From assembly GCF_027497195.1 (NCBI RefSeq), contig NZ_CP114905.1, positions 5,963,001-6,027,000 on the forward strand: 64,000 bases of DNA, in the 5' to 3' direction. Positions within the stretch are counted from its first letter, which is position 1. Each line of letters starts with the position of its first letter. The stretch comes from Streptomyces sp. WMMC500 (GTDB lineage Bacteria > Actinomycetota > Actinomycetes > Streptomycetales > Streptomycetaceae). A model generated the notes under the pieces. The model was given only the letters and a program-made list of their open reading frames with translations. It ran no database searches and was not told where the DNA came from. Below are positions 20,001-27,457 of the stretch, piece by piece. The translations under genes were made by a program, and so were the position numbers.

Positions 20001-22019
20001 GGCATCACCGCCCGCGGCGCCTGGGAATCGGTCAAGCGGCACTTCCGCGAGCTGGGCGTGGACTGCCAGACGGAGGACTTCACCGCCGTCGGCATCGGCG
20101 ACATGTCGGGTGACGTCTTCGGCAACGGGATGCTGCTCAGCGAGCACACCCGGCTGATCGCCGCGTTCGACCACCGGCACATCATGGTCGACCCCGACCC
20201 GGACCCGGCCGTCTCCTACGCCGAGCGCCGCCGCCTCTTCGAGCTGCCGCGCTCCTCCTGGGAGGACTACGACACCGCGAAGCTCTCCGAGGGCGGCGCG
20301 GTGTTCTCCCGCAAGGCCAAGGCGATCCCGGTGAACGCCCGGATGCGCCGGGCGCTCGGCATCGGCGACGGCGCCGCGAAGATGACGCCGGCCGAGCTGA
20401 TGAAGGCCATCCTCCAGGCGCCGGTCGACCTGCTGTGGAACGGCGGCATCGGTACGTACGTGAAGTCCTCGGTGGAGACGCAGGCCGACGTCGGCGACCG
20501 GGCGAACGACGCGATCCGGGTGGACGGCGTCGACGTACGGGCGCGGATCGTCGGCGAGGGCGGCAACCTGGGGCTGACGCAGTTGGGCCGCATCGAGTTC
20601 GCCCGCAGCGGCGGGCCGGACAACCAGGGCGGCAAGATCAACACCGACGCGATCGACAACAGCGCCGGTGTGGACACGTCCGACCACGAAGTGAACATCA
20701 AGATCCTGCTCAACCAGTTGGTCGGCGACGGCGACATGACCGTCAAGCAGCGCAACCGGCTGCTGGAGGAGATGACCGACGAGGTCGCCGCGCTGGTGCT
20801 GCGCAACAACTACGCGCAGAACACCGCCCTGGCCAACGCCGTCGCGCAGGCCCCCAGCCTGCTCCAGGCCCACCACCGCTACATGCGCAAGCTCAGCAAG
20901 GACGGCGCGCTCGACCGCGAGCTGGAGTTCCTGCCCAGCGAGAAGCAGATGCGCGAGCGCCTCACCGCGGGCCTCGGCCTCACCCAGCCCGAGCTGGCGG
21001 TGCTGCTGGGCTACACGAAGATCACCACCGCGGACGACCTGGTCGCCACCGGGCTGCCCGACGACCCGTACCTGGAGCGGCTGCTGTTCGCGTACTTCCC
21101 GCAGCCGCTGCGCGACCGCTTCCCCGACCAGATCCGCGCGCACGCGCTGCGCCGCGAGATCGTCACGACGGTGCTGGTCAACGACACCGTCAACACCGGC
21201 GGTACGACGTTCGTGCACCGGCTGAAGGAGGAGACCGGCGCCTCGACGGAGGAGATCGTACGGGCGCACACCGCGGCCCGCGCCATCTTCCACCTCGGCG
21301 ACTTCTGGGACGAGGTGGAAACCCTCGACAACGTCATCGCCGCCGGCGTCCAGACCCGCATCCGGCTGCACTCGCGGCGGCTGGTCGAGCGCGCCACCCG
21401 CTGGCTGCTCAACAACCGGCCGCAGCCGCTGCAACTGGGCGAGACCATCGCCTTCTTCAGCGAGCGCATCGGGCAGGTCTGGGCGGCGCTGCCGAAGCTG
21501 CTGCGCGGCACGGACCTGGAGTGGTACGAGCGCAACCAGAACGAGCTGACCGACAACGGCGTCCCGGCCGAGCTGGCGCAGCGGGTCGCCACGTTCTCGG
21601 CGGCGTTCCCGACGCTGGACATCGTCGCCGTCGCCGACCGCACGGGCCACGAGCCGCTGGACGTCGCGGAGGTGTACTACGACCTCGGCGACCGGCTGTA
21701 CATCAGCAGGCTGATGGACCGCATCGTGGAGCTGCCGCGGGCCGACCGGTGGCAGTCCATGGCCCGCGCGGCCATCCGCGAGGACCTGTACGCGGCGCAC
21801 GCGCTGCTCACCGCGGCCGTGCTGTCGGCGGAGCCGGACGCGGAGGGCGAGGCGATCACGCCGGAGCTGCGGTTCAAGACGTGGGAGGAGAAGAACGCCG
21901 CCATCCTGGGGCGGGCGCGCAGCACGCTGGAGGAGATCCAGAGTTCGGACTCGTTCGACCTGGCGAACCTGTCGGTCGCGATGCGGACGATGCGCACGTT
22001 GCTGCGGACCAACCGGTAG
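17025..22019 (+). CDS. gdh: NAD-dependent glutamate dehydrogenase, 180-kDa class
   Basis: At 1664 residues the product is the right size for the L_180 class of NAD-glutamate dehydrogenase (Bac_GDH), first described in Streptomyces clavuligerus. It catabolises glutamate to 2-oxoglutarate and ammonia. The N-terminal ~700 residues are regulatory, with ACT-like segments. The catalytic part includes GKVARGGLRWSDRREDFRTE (about 848-867) and VPAGAKGGFVGKRLP (about 883-897, active-site lysine region). NAD-binding motifs follow (GDMSGDVFGNG; VGEGGNLGLTQLGR). ATG 17025 is preferred, with GGAG 10 bases upstream and the start MQIKLAEAKNELL. The frame is open upstream but leads into non-conserved sequence. 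Confidence 0.97.
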   Translation: MQIKLAEAKNELLARAARADGTGEGGLPPETLDAYLQRYYLHTAPEDLLGRDPVDVFGAALAHYRLAQNRPQGTANVRVHTPTVEENGWTSSHSVVEVVTDDMPFLVDSVTNELSRQGRGIHLVIHPQIVVRRDVTGRLLEVLDAGRDPNASPPYARGLEDLPHDAVIESWIHVEIDRESDRQDLKQITTDLMRVLSDAREAVEDWQKMRDSALRIADDLDDEPLPDDMPTQEVEEARELLRWLSADHFTFLGYREYRLTVNSDGEELTAVPGTGLGILRADPSHAAHAKGDGKPQPASESFHRLPADVRAKAREHRMLVLTKANSRATVHRPAYLDYVGVKKFDADGNVVGERRFLGLFSSAAYTESVRRVPVVRRKVAEVLSRAGFTPNSHDGRDLLQILETYPRDELFQIPVAELQSIVISVLYLQERRRLRLFLRQEEYGRYYSALVYLPRDRYTTSVRLRLVDILKEELGGTSVDFTAWNTESVLSRLHFVVRVDPGTGLRELTETDVHRIENRLAEASRSWNDGFTEALVAEFGEERAAELAHRYAGAFPEGYKEDFAPRAAVSDLQHFEKLSSRGGEEKFALSLYEPVGAAPNERRLKVYGSGAPFSLTRVLPVLHNLGVEVTEERPYLLRCGGDLTDAWVSDFGLQFPPSQNGGGLEVGEDARERFQETFAAVWNGEAEDDGLNALVPVAGLTWRQAMVLRAYARYLRQAGSKFSPAYMEDTLRTNVHTTRLLVSLFEARMAPERQHAGRELTDGLLEELTGALDQVASLDEDRILRSFLTAIQATLRTNYFQHDNDGSWHSYLSLKLDPQAIPGLPEPRPEYEIWVYSPRVEGVHLRFGKVARGGLRWSDRREDFRTEILGLVKAQEVKNTVIVPAGAKGGFVGKRLPDPAADRDAWLAEGIACYKTFIYGLLDITDNLVGGEVVHPRNVVRHDEDDTYLVVAADKGTATFSDIANEVAVSYDFWLGDAFASGGSAGYDHKGMGITARGAWESVKRHFRELGVDCQTEDFTAVGIGDMSGDVFGNGMLLSEHTRLIAAFDHRHIMVDPDPDPAVSYAERRRLFELPRSSWEDYDTAKLSEGGAVFSRKAKAIPVNARMRRALGIGDGAAKMTPAELMKAILQAPVDLLWNGGIGTYVKSSVETQADVGDRANDAIRVDGVDVRARIVGEGGNLGLTQLGRIEFARSGGPDNQGGKINTDAIDNSAGVDTSDHEVNIKILLNQLVGDGDMTVKQRNRLLEEMTDEVAALVLRNNYAQNTALANAVAQAPSLLQAHHRYMRKLSKDGALDRELEFLPSEKQMRERLTAGLGLTQPELAVLLGYTKITTADDLVATGLPDDPYLERLLFAYFPQPLRDRFPDQIRAHALRREIVTTVLVNDTVNTGGTTFVHRLKEETGASTEEIVRAHTAARAIFHLGDFWDEVETLDNVIAAGVQTRIRLHSRRLVERATRWLLNNRPQPLQLGETIAFFSERIGQVWAALPKLLRGTDLEWYERNQNELTDNGVPAELAQRVATFSAAFPTLDIVAVADRTGHEPLDVAEVYYDLGDRLYISRLMDRIVELPRADRWQSMARAAIREDLYAAHALLTAAVLSAEPDAEGEAITPELRFKTWEEKNAAILGRARSTLEEIQSSDSFDLANLSVAMRTMRTLLRTNR

Positions 22020-22070
22020 CGGCGCGGGGCACGGGGCGCGGTGGTGACGGAACGGGGCGGGCGAATGGCG

Positions 22071-22076
22071 TAGTTT
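22071..22076 (+). promoter_or_regulatory. -10 box TAGTTT before the glycopolymer operon
   Basis: The hexamer ends 7 bases before ATG 22084 with no ribosome binding site, consistent with leaderless transcription of the four-gene operon. Confidence 0.5.
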
Positions 22077-22083
22077 GTCCCGC

Positions 22084-23604
22084 ATGGGGCAGACAGCCAC
22101 GGACCAGCGACCGCCGCGCGTCGGCCCCGGTACGGCGTCCGTCGTCGCCGCGTACCGCCGTGCGCTCCCCCGCGCCGTCCGCCGCCACCTCGCCGTCCTC
22201 ACCGCCCCGCACCACGCCGACCGGCTCCGCGCCGCCCTCCGGGCCCGCCGCGAGCAGGCCGCCACCGAGGCCCCCGGCCGCGTCGTCGTCACCGTCGACG
22301 GCCGGCCGCGCATCGCGCACCTGCAGCGGGCGCTCTCCCCGGTGCAGGCCCGCCGCGTCGGCGTGCTCGCGGTCACCCGGGCGCTGCGGACCGCGGGCGT
22401 CCCGTACTTCGCGGTGCGGGGCCGCGCGTGCGGCCCCTCGGTCGTCGCCGTGCCCGCGGCCCACCGCCGCCGGGCGGGCCGGGCGCTGGCGCGGCTGTGC
22501 CGGGTGCAGCCGGCGTACGTGACGGTGGTGGCGGGTCCGGGTGCGGGTGCGGGTGCCGCCGGTGAGTACGCGCGGCTCGTGCCCGGCTACGAACCGGGCG
22601 TCTGGCAGCAGTTGGAGAAGGCCGACGTGCTGCGCCTCACCTGGTTCCGCACCGAGCCGGGCCGCCGGGTGGTCGTCGGCGCCGACTCCGGCTGCGAGGT
22701 CGAGTTCTGGCACCGGGACGCCACCGGCGACCGGCTCCGTGCGCCGCGCCCCGGCCGCGTCGCCGACAGCGTTCCGGCCGGCGTCACCACGGTGAGGATG
22801 ACCGACCGCGGTTCCTGGGGCTGCGGCCGGCTCACGCTGCGTACCCGCGAGGAGTTCGCGCACCCGCTGCCCGACGACGTCACGTACGCGATCGACGCCG
22901 TCTACACCTGGACCGACCCCGAACTGCGCCACGCGCTGCGCTCCCTCGCCACCTACGCGCCCTGGATCCGCCGCGTCCACCTCCTCACCGACGACGGCGT
23001 ACCGCCGTGGCTGGACACCGCCCACCCGGGGCTGAACGTCGTCGGGCACCGCGAGGTCTTCGCCGACCCGACTGCGCTGCCGACGGTCAACCCGCGCGCC
23101 GTCGAGAGCCAACTGCACCACATCGACGGGCTGGCCGAGCACTTCCTGTACTTCGGCGACCGCCTCTTCCTCGGCACCGAGACCGTCCCCGAGCACTTCT
23201 TCCTGGCCAACGGCCGTACCCGGTTCTTCGTCTCGCCCGAAGAGGAGCCGCTGCCGCACGCTCCGCACCCGCTGCGGCGCAGCGTGCTGTGCGAGATCGA
23301 GCGCGAGTTCGGCGACCGGCACACGGCCACCGCCGCCCACCGCCTCCCGCACCGCCACGACCTGGCGATCCCGTCGTCGCTCTACCGGCACTACGCCGCC
23401 GCCACGGGCCGCGCCGCCGCGGCGACGCTGCGCCAGGCGGACGTGGACCTGGCCGCGACCGGCGCGGACGCCGCGCTGCGCGGGCTGCTGGCGGCGCGGG
23501 ACCGGAGGGTGATCCGGGTCCGGGGCTCGGGGACGCCGGGGCTGCTGGGGGCGTTCCTGGAGGCGTACTTCCCCGTGCCGAGCGCGTACGAGCTGCCGGG
23601 ATGA
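22084..23604 (+). CDS. reduced Stealth-family phosphotransferase-like protein (A)
   Basis: The 506-residue product is clearly related to Stealth hexose-1-phosphate transferases, which build cell-surface glycopolymers linked by phosphodiesters. It shares AVYTW, LRSLATYAPWIRRVHLLTDD, HPGLNVVGHREVF and VESQLHHIDGLAEHFLYFGD with the intact paralogue at 30551-32500. Key parts are missing. About 31 residues of CR1, including DGNDP, are deleted after AVYTW (274). The CR2 residues NSH and NDD are NPR and GDR (336-360). The CR3 core with GKNNR is absent, and the CR4 ND pair is lost. The N-terminal half carries SGCEVEFW (202-209), also present in both paralogues. It may be catalytically dead or act on another substrate. 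It overlaps the next gene by ATGA. Confidence 0.8.
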   Translation: MGQTATDQRPPRVGPGTASVVAAYRRALPRAVRRHLAVLTAPHHADRLRAALRARREQAATEAPGRVVVTVDGRPRIAHLQRALSPVQARRVGVLAVTRALRTAGVPYFAVRGRACGPSVVAVPAAHRRRAGRALARLCRVQPAYVTVVAGPGAGAGAAGEYARLVPGYEPGVWQQLEKADVLRLTWFRTEPGRRVVVGADSGCEVEFWHRDATGDRLRAPRPGRVADSVPAGVTTVRMTDRGSWGCGRLTLRTREEFAHPLPDDVTYAIDAVYTWTDPELRHALRSLATYAPWIRRVHLLTDDGVPPWLDTAHPGLNVVGHREVFADPTALPTVNPRAVESQLHHIDGLAEHFLYFGDRLFLGTETVPEHFFLANGRTRFFVSPEEEPLPHAPHPLRRSVLCEIEREFGDRHTATAAHRLPHRHDLAIPSSLYRHYAAATGRAAAATLRQADVDLAATGADAALRGLLAARDRRVIRVRGSGTPGLLGAFLEAYFPVPSAYELPG

Positions 23605-24617
23605 GGGCGGTGGCGGGAAGCGTGGCGGCCGAGCACCTGACGCTGCTCGACGGGCGGACGCTGAACGTGTGCGTGCGGCTGCCGGAGGCCGGGGCCGGCC
23701 GTACGGCGGCGTGGCTGCGGGCGGGTGACCGGGCGCTGCGGCTGGAGGTGGCGGGGGAGCGGGCGTTCGGCACGTACGTGGTGGAGCCGGTGGCGTGCGG
23801 GGCGGGGCGGGGGCGGCGCGGGGCGGCGGGGGCCGGGCACGGGCTGGAGGTGATCGCGGTGGAGGAGGGGGAGGCGCGGGAGTTGCGCGTGGAGTGGGCG
23901 GCCGGCCGGCGGCGGCGCCGTGGGTACGGGCTGGCCGCCGTCCCGGCCGTCGGGGAGGCCGTCGGCGCGGCGGCGGGGCCGGGGACGGGCCCCACGCGAC
24001 CGGATCCGCCGCATCCGGACGGTTGGCGTGTCACCGTCACGTCGCCCGCGGCCGGCTGCCCCGCCGTACTGCGGGCGGAGCGGCTGCCGCCGCACGCCGA
24101 GGTGGACCGGGTCGAGGTGGGTTGGACGGAACTGGCCATCCACGGGCGGGTCGTGGGCCTGGCGCGGCCGGGCGTCGTGGCGCCCCGCGGCGGGTCGCCG
24201 GGCGGCGTGCTCGCCGCCGTCCTGCGCGGTGCCGCGCCCGCCGCCCCGGCCCCCGGGCCGCCCTCCGACGAGGGGCTCGTGGCTGAGCTGGTGATGCGCG
24301 GGGAGGGCGGGACGGTGTGCCGGCTGGGGACGACGGAGTGCGGGGGCGGGAGGTTCGTGGCGGCGGTGGCGGGCCGGGAACTGGCGAAGCTGGCGGAGTG
24401 GAGCGGGGAACGGACCTGGGACCTGCGGGTACGGGCCGGGGGGTGCGCGCTGCCGGGCGGGCGGTTGCTCGGCGACGTCGTCGACCCCGGGCGCGTACAC
24501 CGGCTCCCGAACCGTCTGCTCGTCGCCGACTCCGGCGCCGTCGTCCGGACCGCCCCGGGCTACACCCCCGCCGGCCGGCTGATCCTCGTCACCGAGGTCG
24601 TGGGGGACGTCCGGTGA
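23601..24617 (+). CDS. unknown two-lobed protein in the glycopolymer operon
   Basis: The 338-residue product is not recognised. It has no signal peptide and no membrane segment. It reads as two beta-rich lobes of similar style, one about 1-105 (LDGRTLNVCVRLPE, GDRALRLEVAG, LEVIAVEEGEARELRVEW) and one about 145-338 (WRVTVTSPAAGC, ELAIHGRVVGL, AAVAGRELAKLAEWSGERTW, DLRVRAGG), joined by Gly/Pro-rich linkers. Such sandwiches often accompany surface-polymer transferases, but that is inference. The ATG overlaps the stop of the Stealth-like gene, and the downstream gene starts with GTGA inside its own stop, so it is probably made in fixed ratio with its neighbours. Confidence 0.7.
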   Translation: MRAVAGSVAAEHLTLLDGRTLNVCVRLPEAGAGRTAAWLRAGDRALRLEVAGERAFGTYVVEPVACGAGRGRRGAAGAGHGLEVIAVEEGEARELRVEWAAGRRRRRGYGLAAVPAVGEAVGAAAGPGTGPTRPDPPHPDGWRVTVTSPAAGCPAVLRAERLPPHAEVDRVEVGWTELAIHGRVVGLARPGVVAPRGGSPGGVLAAVLRGAAPAAPAPGPPSDEGLVAELVMRGEGGTVCRLGTTECGGGRFVAAVAGRELAKLAEWSGERTWDLRVRAGGCALPGGRLLGDVVDPGRVHRLPNRLLVADSGAVVRTAPGYTPAGRLILVTEVVGDVR

Positions 24618-26233
24618 GGATCACGTTCCTGGCGGGGCCCGCCGCCGCACCGTCCGCGGCCGCCGCGTACGACAGCGCCGCGCGGGCCCTCGCGGCGTAC
24701 CACGACGTGGAGTTCGCCGCCGGACCGGATCCCGCCGCCCTGCGCAGCCTCGACGCCGACGTGCTCGTCACCGCCGACCCCGGCCTCGTCCCCGCCGCCT
24801 GCACCTTCGCCCCCGCCCGCACCCTCACCGTCCACCGCGCCCCCCGGCCCGGCCACCCGCCGCCGCCCGGCGCGCCCGAGCTGGACGCGCTCGTCGTGCC
24901 GACCGAGGCCGACCGGGCGGCGTGCGAGGCGCAGTTGGGCCCGGCGGCGCCGCGGATCGCGGCCGTCCCCGACGACGCGCGCGCCGCCGGCAGGTGGCAC
25001 GCACTCCTGACCGAGCTGGCCGCGCTCCGCGACGACGAACCCCGTCGCCAGCGCGACCGCGCCGACCGCGCCGCCTTCCACCGCGCCGCCACCGCCCCCG
25101 CCGCCGAGCCCCGCTCCCTGCCGCCCCACTCCGCGCCCGGGGCGGCGGAGCTGCGGCGGTGGGAGAAGGCGGTACGGGCTTCGGGGAGCGGCGGCACCCG
25201 CCGGCTCGTGTGGGCGGACGGGCAGGTGGCCGAGGTACGGGACGATCTCCTCGCCGCCGACGCGTACGCCGCCAACCTCCGCCTCGCCGCCGACGCGCTG
25301 GAGGCCGCCGACGTCCCGTACCTCCTGCTGGGCGACGCCTCCGAAGGCGCCGACGCGTCCCAGGGCACCGACGACGACGCTCCCCGCCACCGGCTCGCCG
25401 TGGACGCCGGCCTGCGCTCGCGCACCTGCCGCGCGCTGGCCGGCGCGTACCCCGGCCAGGCCGTCTACGCCGTGCCCCTCCACTCCCACGACGCAGCCGA
25501 GGCGGTCCCGGTCCCCGCCGAACTGCTCACCGCCACCGCCGCACCACCGGCGCTCCGCCTCTACCGCCCGTACGTCACCTCCGGCCGCACCGTCCGCTAC
25601 GGCTCCGGCCACGGCTGCGACATCGAGTTCTGGCACCGCCGTCGGCGCGGCGGCGCGTACGCCACCCCGCGCGCTCCCACCGAGCTCGGCCCCACCCTGC
25701 CGTCGCTCACGCCGACCGCCGTGTCGTACGTCCAGGACCGGGCGTTCCCCACCCTGGGCGCGTTCGTCGCCGACCCCCGGCCGCCCGTGCACGCCGTCTA
25801 CACGCGCACCGGCCCGGCGCTGCGCTACTCGCTCCGCTCCCTGGCGATGTTCGCGCCCTGGGTACGCCACATCCACGTCGTCGCCGAAACCCCGCCGCCC
25901 TGGCTGGACACCGACCGCCCCGGCCTCACCCTCGTCGGCCGGCGCCACCCCCGCGACGGCCTCTCCGCCCGCGTCCTCCCCCTCGCCGACGACGTGTTCC
26001 TCGGCCGCACGCTTCCCGCCGGGCGCTGTTCGGGCCCGCTGCGCGCCGAGGCCGCGGGCGGCCATGAGCCGCGGCGGCTCGACAGACTGTTCGCCCGCCG
26101 CGACACCGACGTCTTCTGTCTCGGCCTCGACGGCAAACTTCCGCGGGGCGTCCAGGCGTTTCTGGAGGGGTACTTCCCGGTGCCGTCGCCCTACGAGCGC
26201 GCGGGGGCGCGCAGGGAGGGCGTACGCGCGTGA
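24614..26233 (+). CDS. fusion of a GT-B N-domain with a strongly reduced Stealth domain (B)
   Basis: The 539-residue product joins two parts. Residues 1 to about 125 (RITFLAGPA, LRSLDADVLVTADPGL, ELDALVVPTEADRAACEAQL, RIAAVP) align with the N-domain of the GT4 protein encoded next (LRTLDADVLVTASPAL, ECDAVVVRTEGARRRLAEAL, RLAAIP). Residues about 195-539 align with the Stealth paralogues: NLRLAADALEAADVPYLLL, HGCDIEFWH (333-341), VHAVYTRTGPALRYSLRSL, FAPWVRHIHVV, ADDVFLG, and FLEGYFPVPSPYE at the end. It has the same CR1 deletion as protein A and has lost nearly all of CR2 and CR3. Loss of catalytic residues suggests a scaffold or sugar-binding role. The GTG overlaps the preceding stop. Confidence 0.75.
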   Translation: MRITFLAGPAAAPSAAAAYDSAARALAAYHDVEFAAGPDPAALRSLDADVLVTADPGLVPAACTFAPARTLTVHRAPRPGHPPPPGAPELDALVVPTEADRAACEAQLGPAAPRIAAVPDDARAAGRWHALLTELAALRDDEPRRQRDRADRAAFHRAATAPAAEPRSLPPHSAPGAAELRRWEKAVRASGSGGTRRLVWADGQVAEVRDDLLAADAYAANLRLAADALEAADVPYLLLGDASEGADASQGTDDDAPRHRLAVDAGLRSRTCRALAGAYPGQAVYAVPLHSHDAAEAVPVPAELLTATAAPPALRLYRPYVTSGRTVRYGSGHGCDIEFWHRRRRGGAYATPRAPTELGPTLPSLTPTAVSYVQDRAFPTLGAFVADPRPPVHAVYTRTGPALRYSLRSLAMFAPWVRHIHVVAETPPPWLDTDRPGLTLVGRRHPRDGLSARVLPLADDVFLGRTLPAGRCSGPLRAEAAGGHEPRRLDRLFARRDTDVFCLGLDGKLPRGVQAFLEGYFPVPSPYERAGARREGVRA

Positions 26234-27432
26234 GGATCGTCTTCCTGCTCGCCCGTGCCGACGAGCCGGGCGACGCCTCCCGGGCCGTCCTCACCCGCGC
26301 CGGCCACCTCGCCGCACGCCACGACGTCGAGGTCGTCAGCGTCTTCCGCACCCGAGACCGGCCGGCCCCGGCGCTCGACGCCGGCGTCCCGCTGCGCCAC
26401 CTCGTCGACCGCACCGGCCCCGTCCCCGTACCGCTGCGGCCCACCGCCCTCACCGACCGCGCCCGGCAGCAGCTCGCCGCCGTCCCCGGCGCGCTCGTCG
26501 ACCCCATCCTGGAACCGGACTTCGACGCGCTCACCGACACCGAACTCACCCTCGCCCTGCGCACCCTCGACGCCGACGTCCTCGTCACGGCCTCGCCCGC
26601 GCTGCCGGGGCCCGCCGCGGACCACGCCCCCGCGGGGGTGGTGCGGATCCACGAGGAGCACGGCGCGGGGGACGGTGCGTGGCCGGCGCGGGTGGGGGAG
26701 TGCGACGCGGTGGTGGTACGGACGGAGGGTGCGCGGCGGCGGCTGGCGGAGGCGCTGGGCGCGGGGTTGCGGGGTCCGGCGGCGGTGCCGCGGCTGGCGG
26801 CGATCCCGTACCCGGCGCCGGCCGGCTTCCGGCCACGCTCGTCGCGTACGACGCGGACGGCGGTGGTCGCGGGCCCGCTGACGCGGGCGGGCCACGCGGT
26901 CACGGCGTTCGCGTCGGCGTCCGCGGACGCCCCCGGCTGGCGGCTGCGGGTGTTCGGGGACGGCCCGGAGCTGCCGCGGCTGCGCCGGCAGGTGGCGGAG
27001 CTGGCGCTGTACGAGCGGGTGGAACTGCTGGGTTTGAGCCCGCACATGGCGCAGGAGTGGGCGAAGGCGAGCTTCGCCGTGCTGCCGTCGACGTGCGGCG
27101 AGGTGCTGGAGGCGTACGCGGCCGGGGTGCCGGCGGTGGCGTACGACGGGGCCGGCGGCCCGGCGGAGGTCGTCCGGGACGGGATCGACGGCCTGCTGGT
27201 CCCGCCGGGCGACGGGGCGGCGCTGGCGGGCGCGATGGCCCGGCTGATGGCGGACGACGCGGAACTGCTGCACCGGCTGGGCGCCGGCGCCCGCGCGGGG
27301 ACGGGGCGGTTCGCGGCGGAGGCGGTGACGCGGGGATGGGAGGAGCTGTGCGCGGAGCTGGTCGCGGTCCCGGCGGCGGTACGGGCGGAGCGGGCGGCAC
27401 GGCACCGCGTGCCGGTGGCGCGCGGGCGGTAG
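26230..27432 (+). CDS. GT4-like GT-B glycosyltransferase
   Basis: The 400-residue product has a GT-B layout. The N-domain starts RIVFLLARADEPGDASRAVL. The C-domain contains RVFGDGPELPRLRRQVAEL, VELLGLSPHMAQEWAKASFAV and GVPAVAYDGAGGPAEVVRDG. In GT4 retaining enzymes an E-x7-E motif lies between the last two segments. Here it is shortened to STCGEVLEAYAAG, so the first Glu is displaced or missing and activity is uncertain. It probably transfers a sugar during wall glycopolymer assembly. It is the last gene of the coupled set (GTGA overlap with the fusion gene) and ends 25 bp from the converging flippase gene. Confidence 0.78.
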   Translation: MRIVFLLARADEPGDASRAVLTRAGHLAARHDVEVVSVFRTRDRPAPALDAGVPLRHLVDRTGPVPVPLRPTALTDRARQQLAAVPGALVDPILEPDFDALTDTELTLALRTLDADVLVTASPALPGPAADHAPAGVVRIHEEHGAGDGAWPARVGECDAVVVRTEGARRRLAEALGAGLRGPAAVPRLAAIPYPAPAGFRPRSSRTTRTAVVAGPLTRAGHAVTAFASASADAPGWRLRVFGDGPELPRLRRQVAELALYERVELLGLSPHMAQEWAKASFAVLPSTCGEVLEAYAAGVPAVAYDGAGGPAEVVRDGIDGLLVPPGDGAALAGAMARLMADDAELLHRLGAGARAGTGRFAAEAVTRGWEELCAELVAVPAAVRAERAARHRVPVARGR

Positions 27433-27457
27433 CGGCGCAGCCCGGCCGCACGCGGCG

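Noticed and set aside
16740..22376. Very long open frame on the minus strand opposite glutamate dehydrogenase
   Set aside because: It is the expected GC-rich shadow of a strongly coding plus strand; its product is a Val/Ala/Arg/Gly-rich string without motifs.
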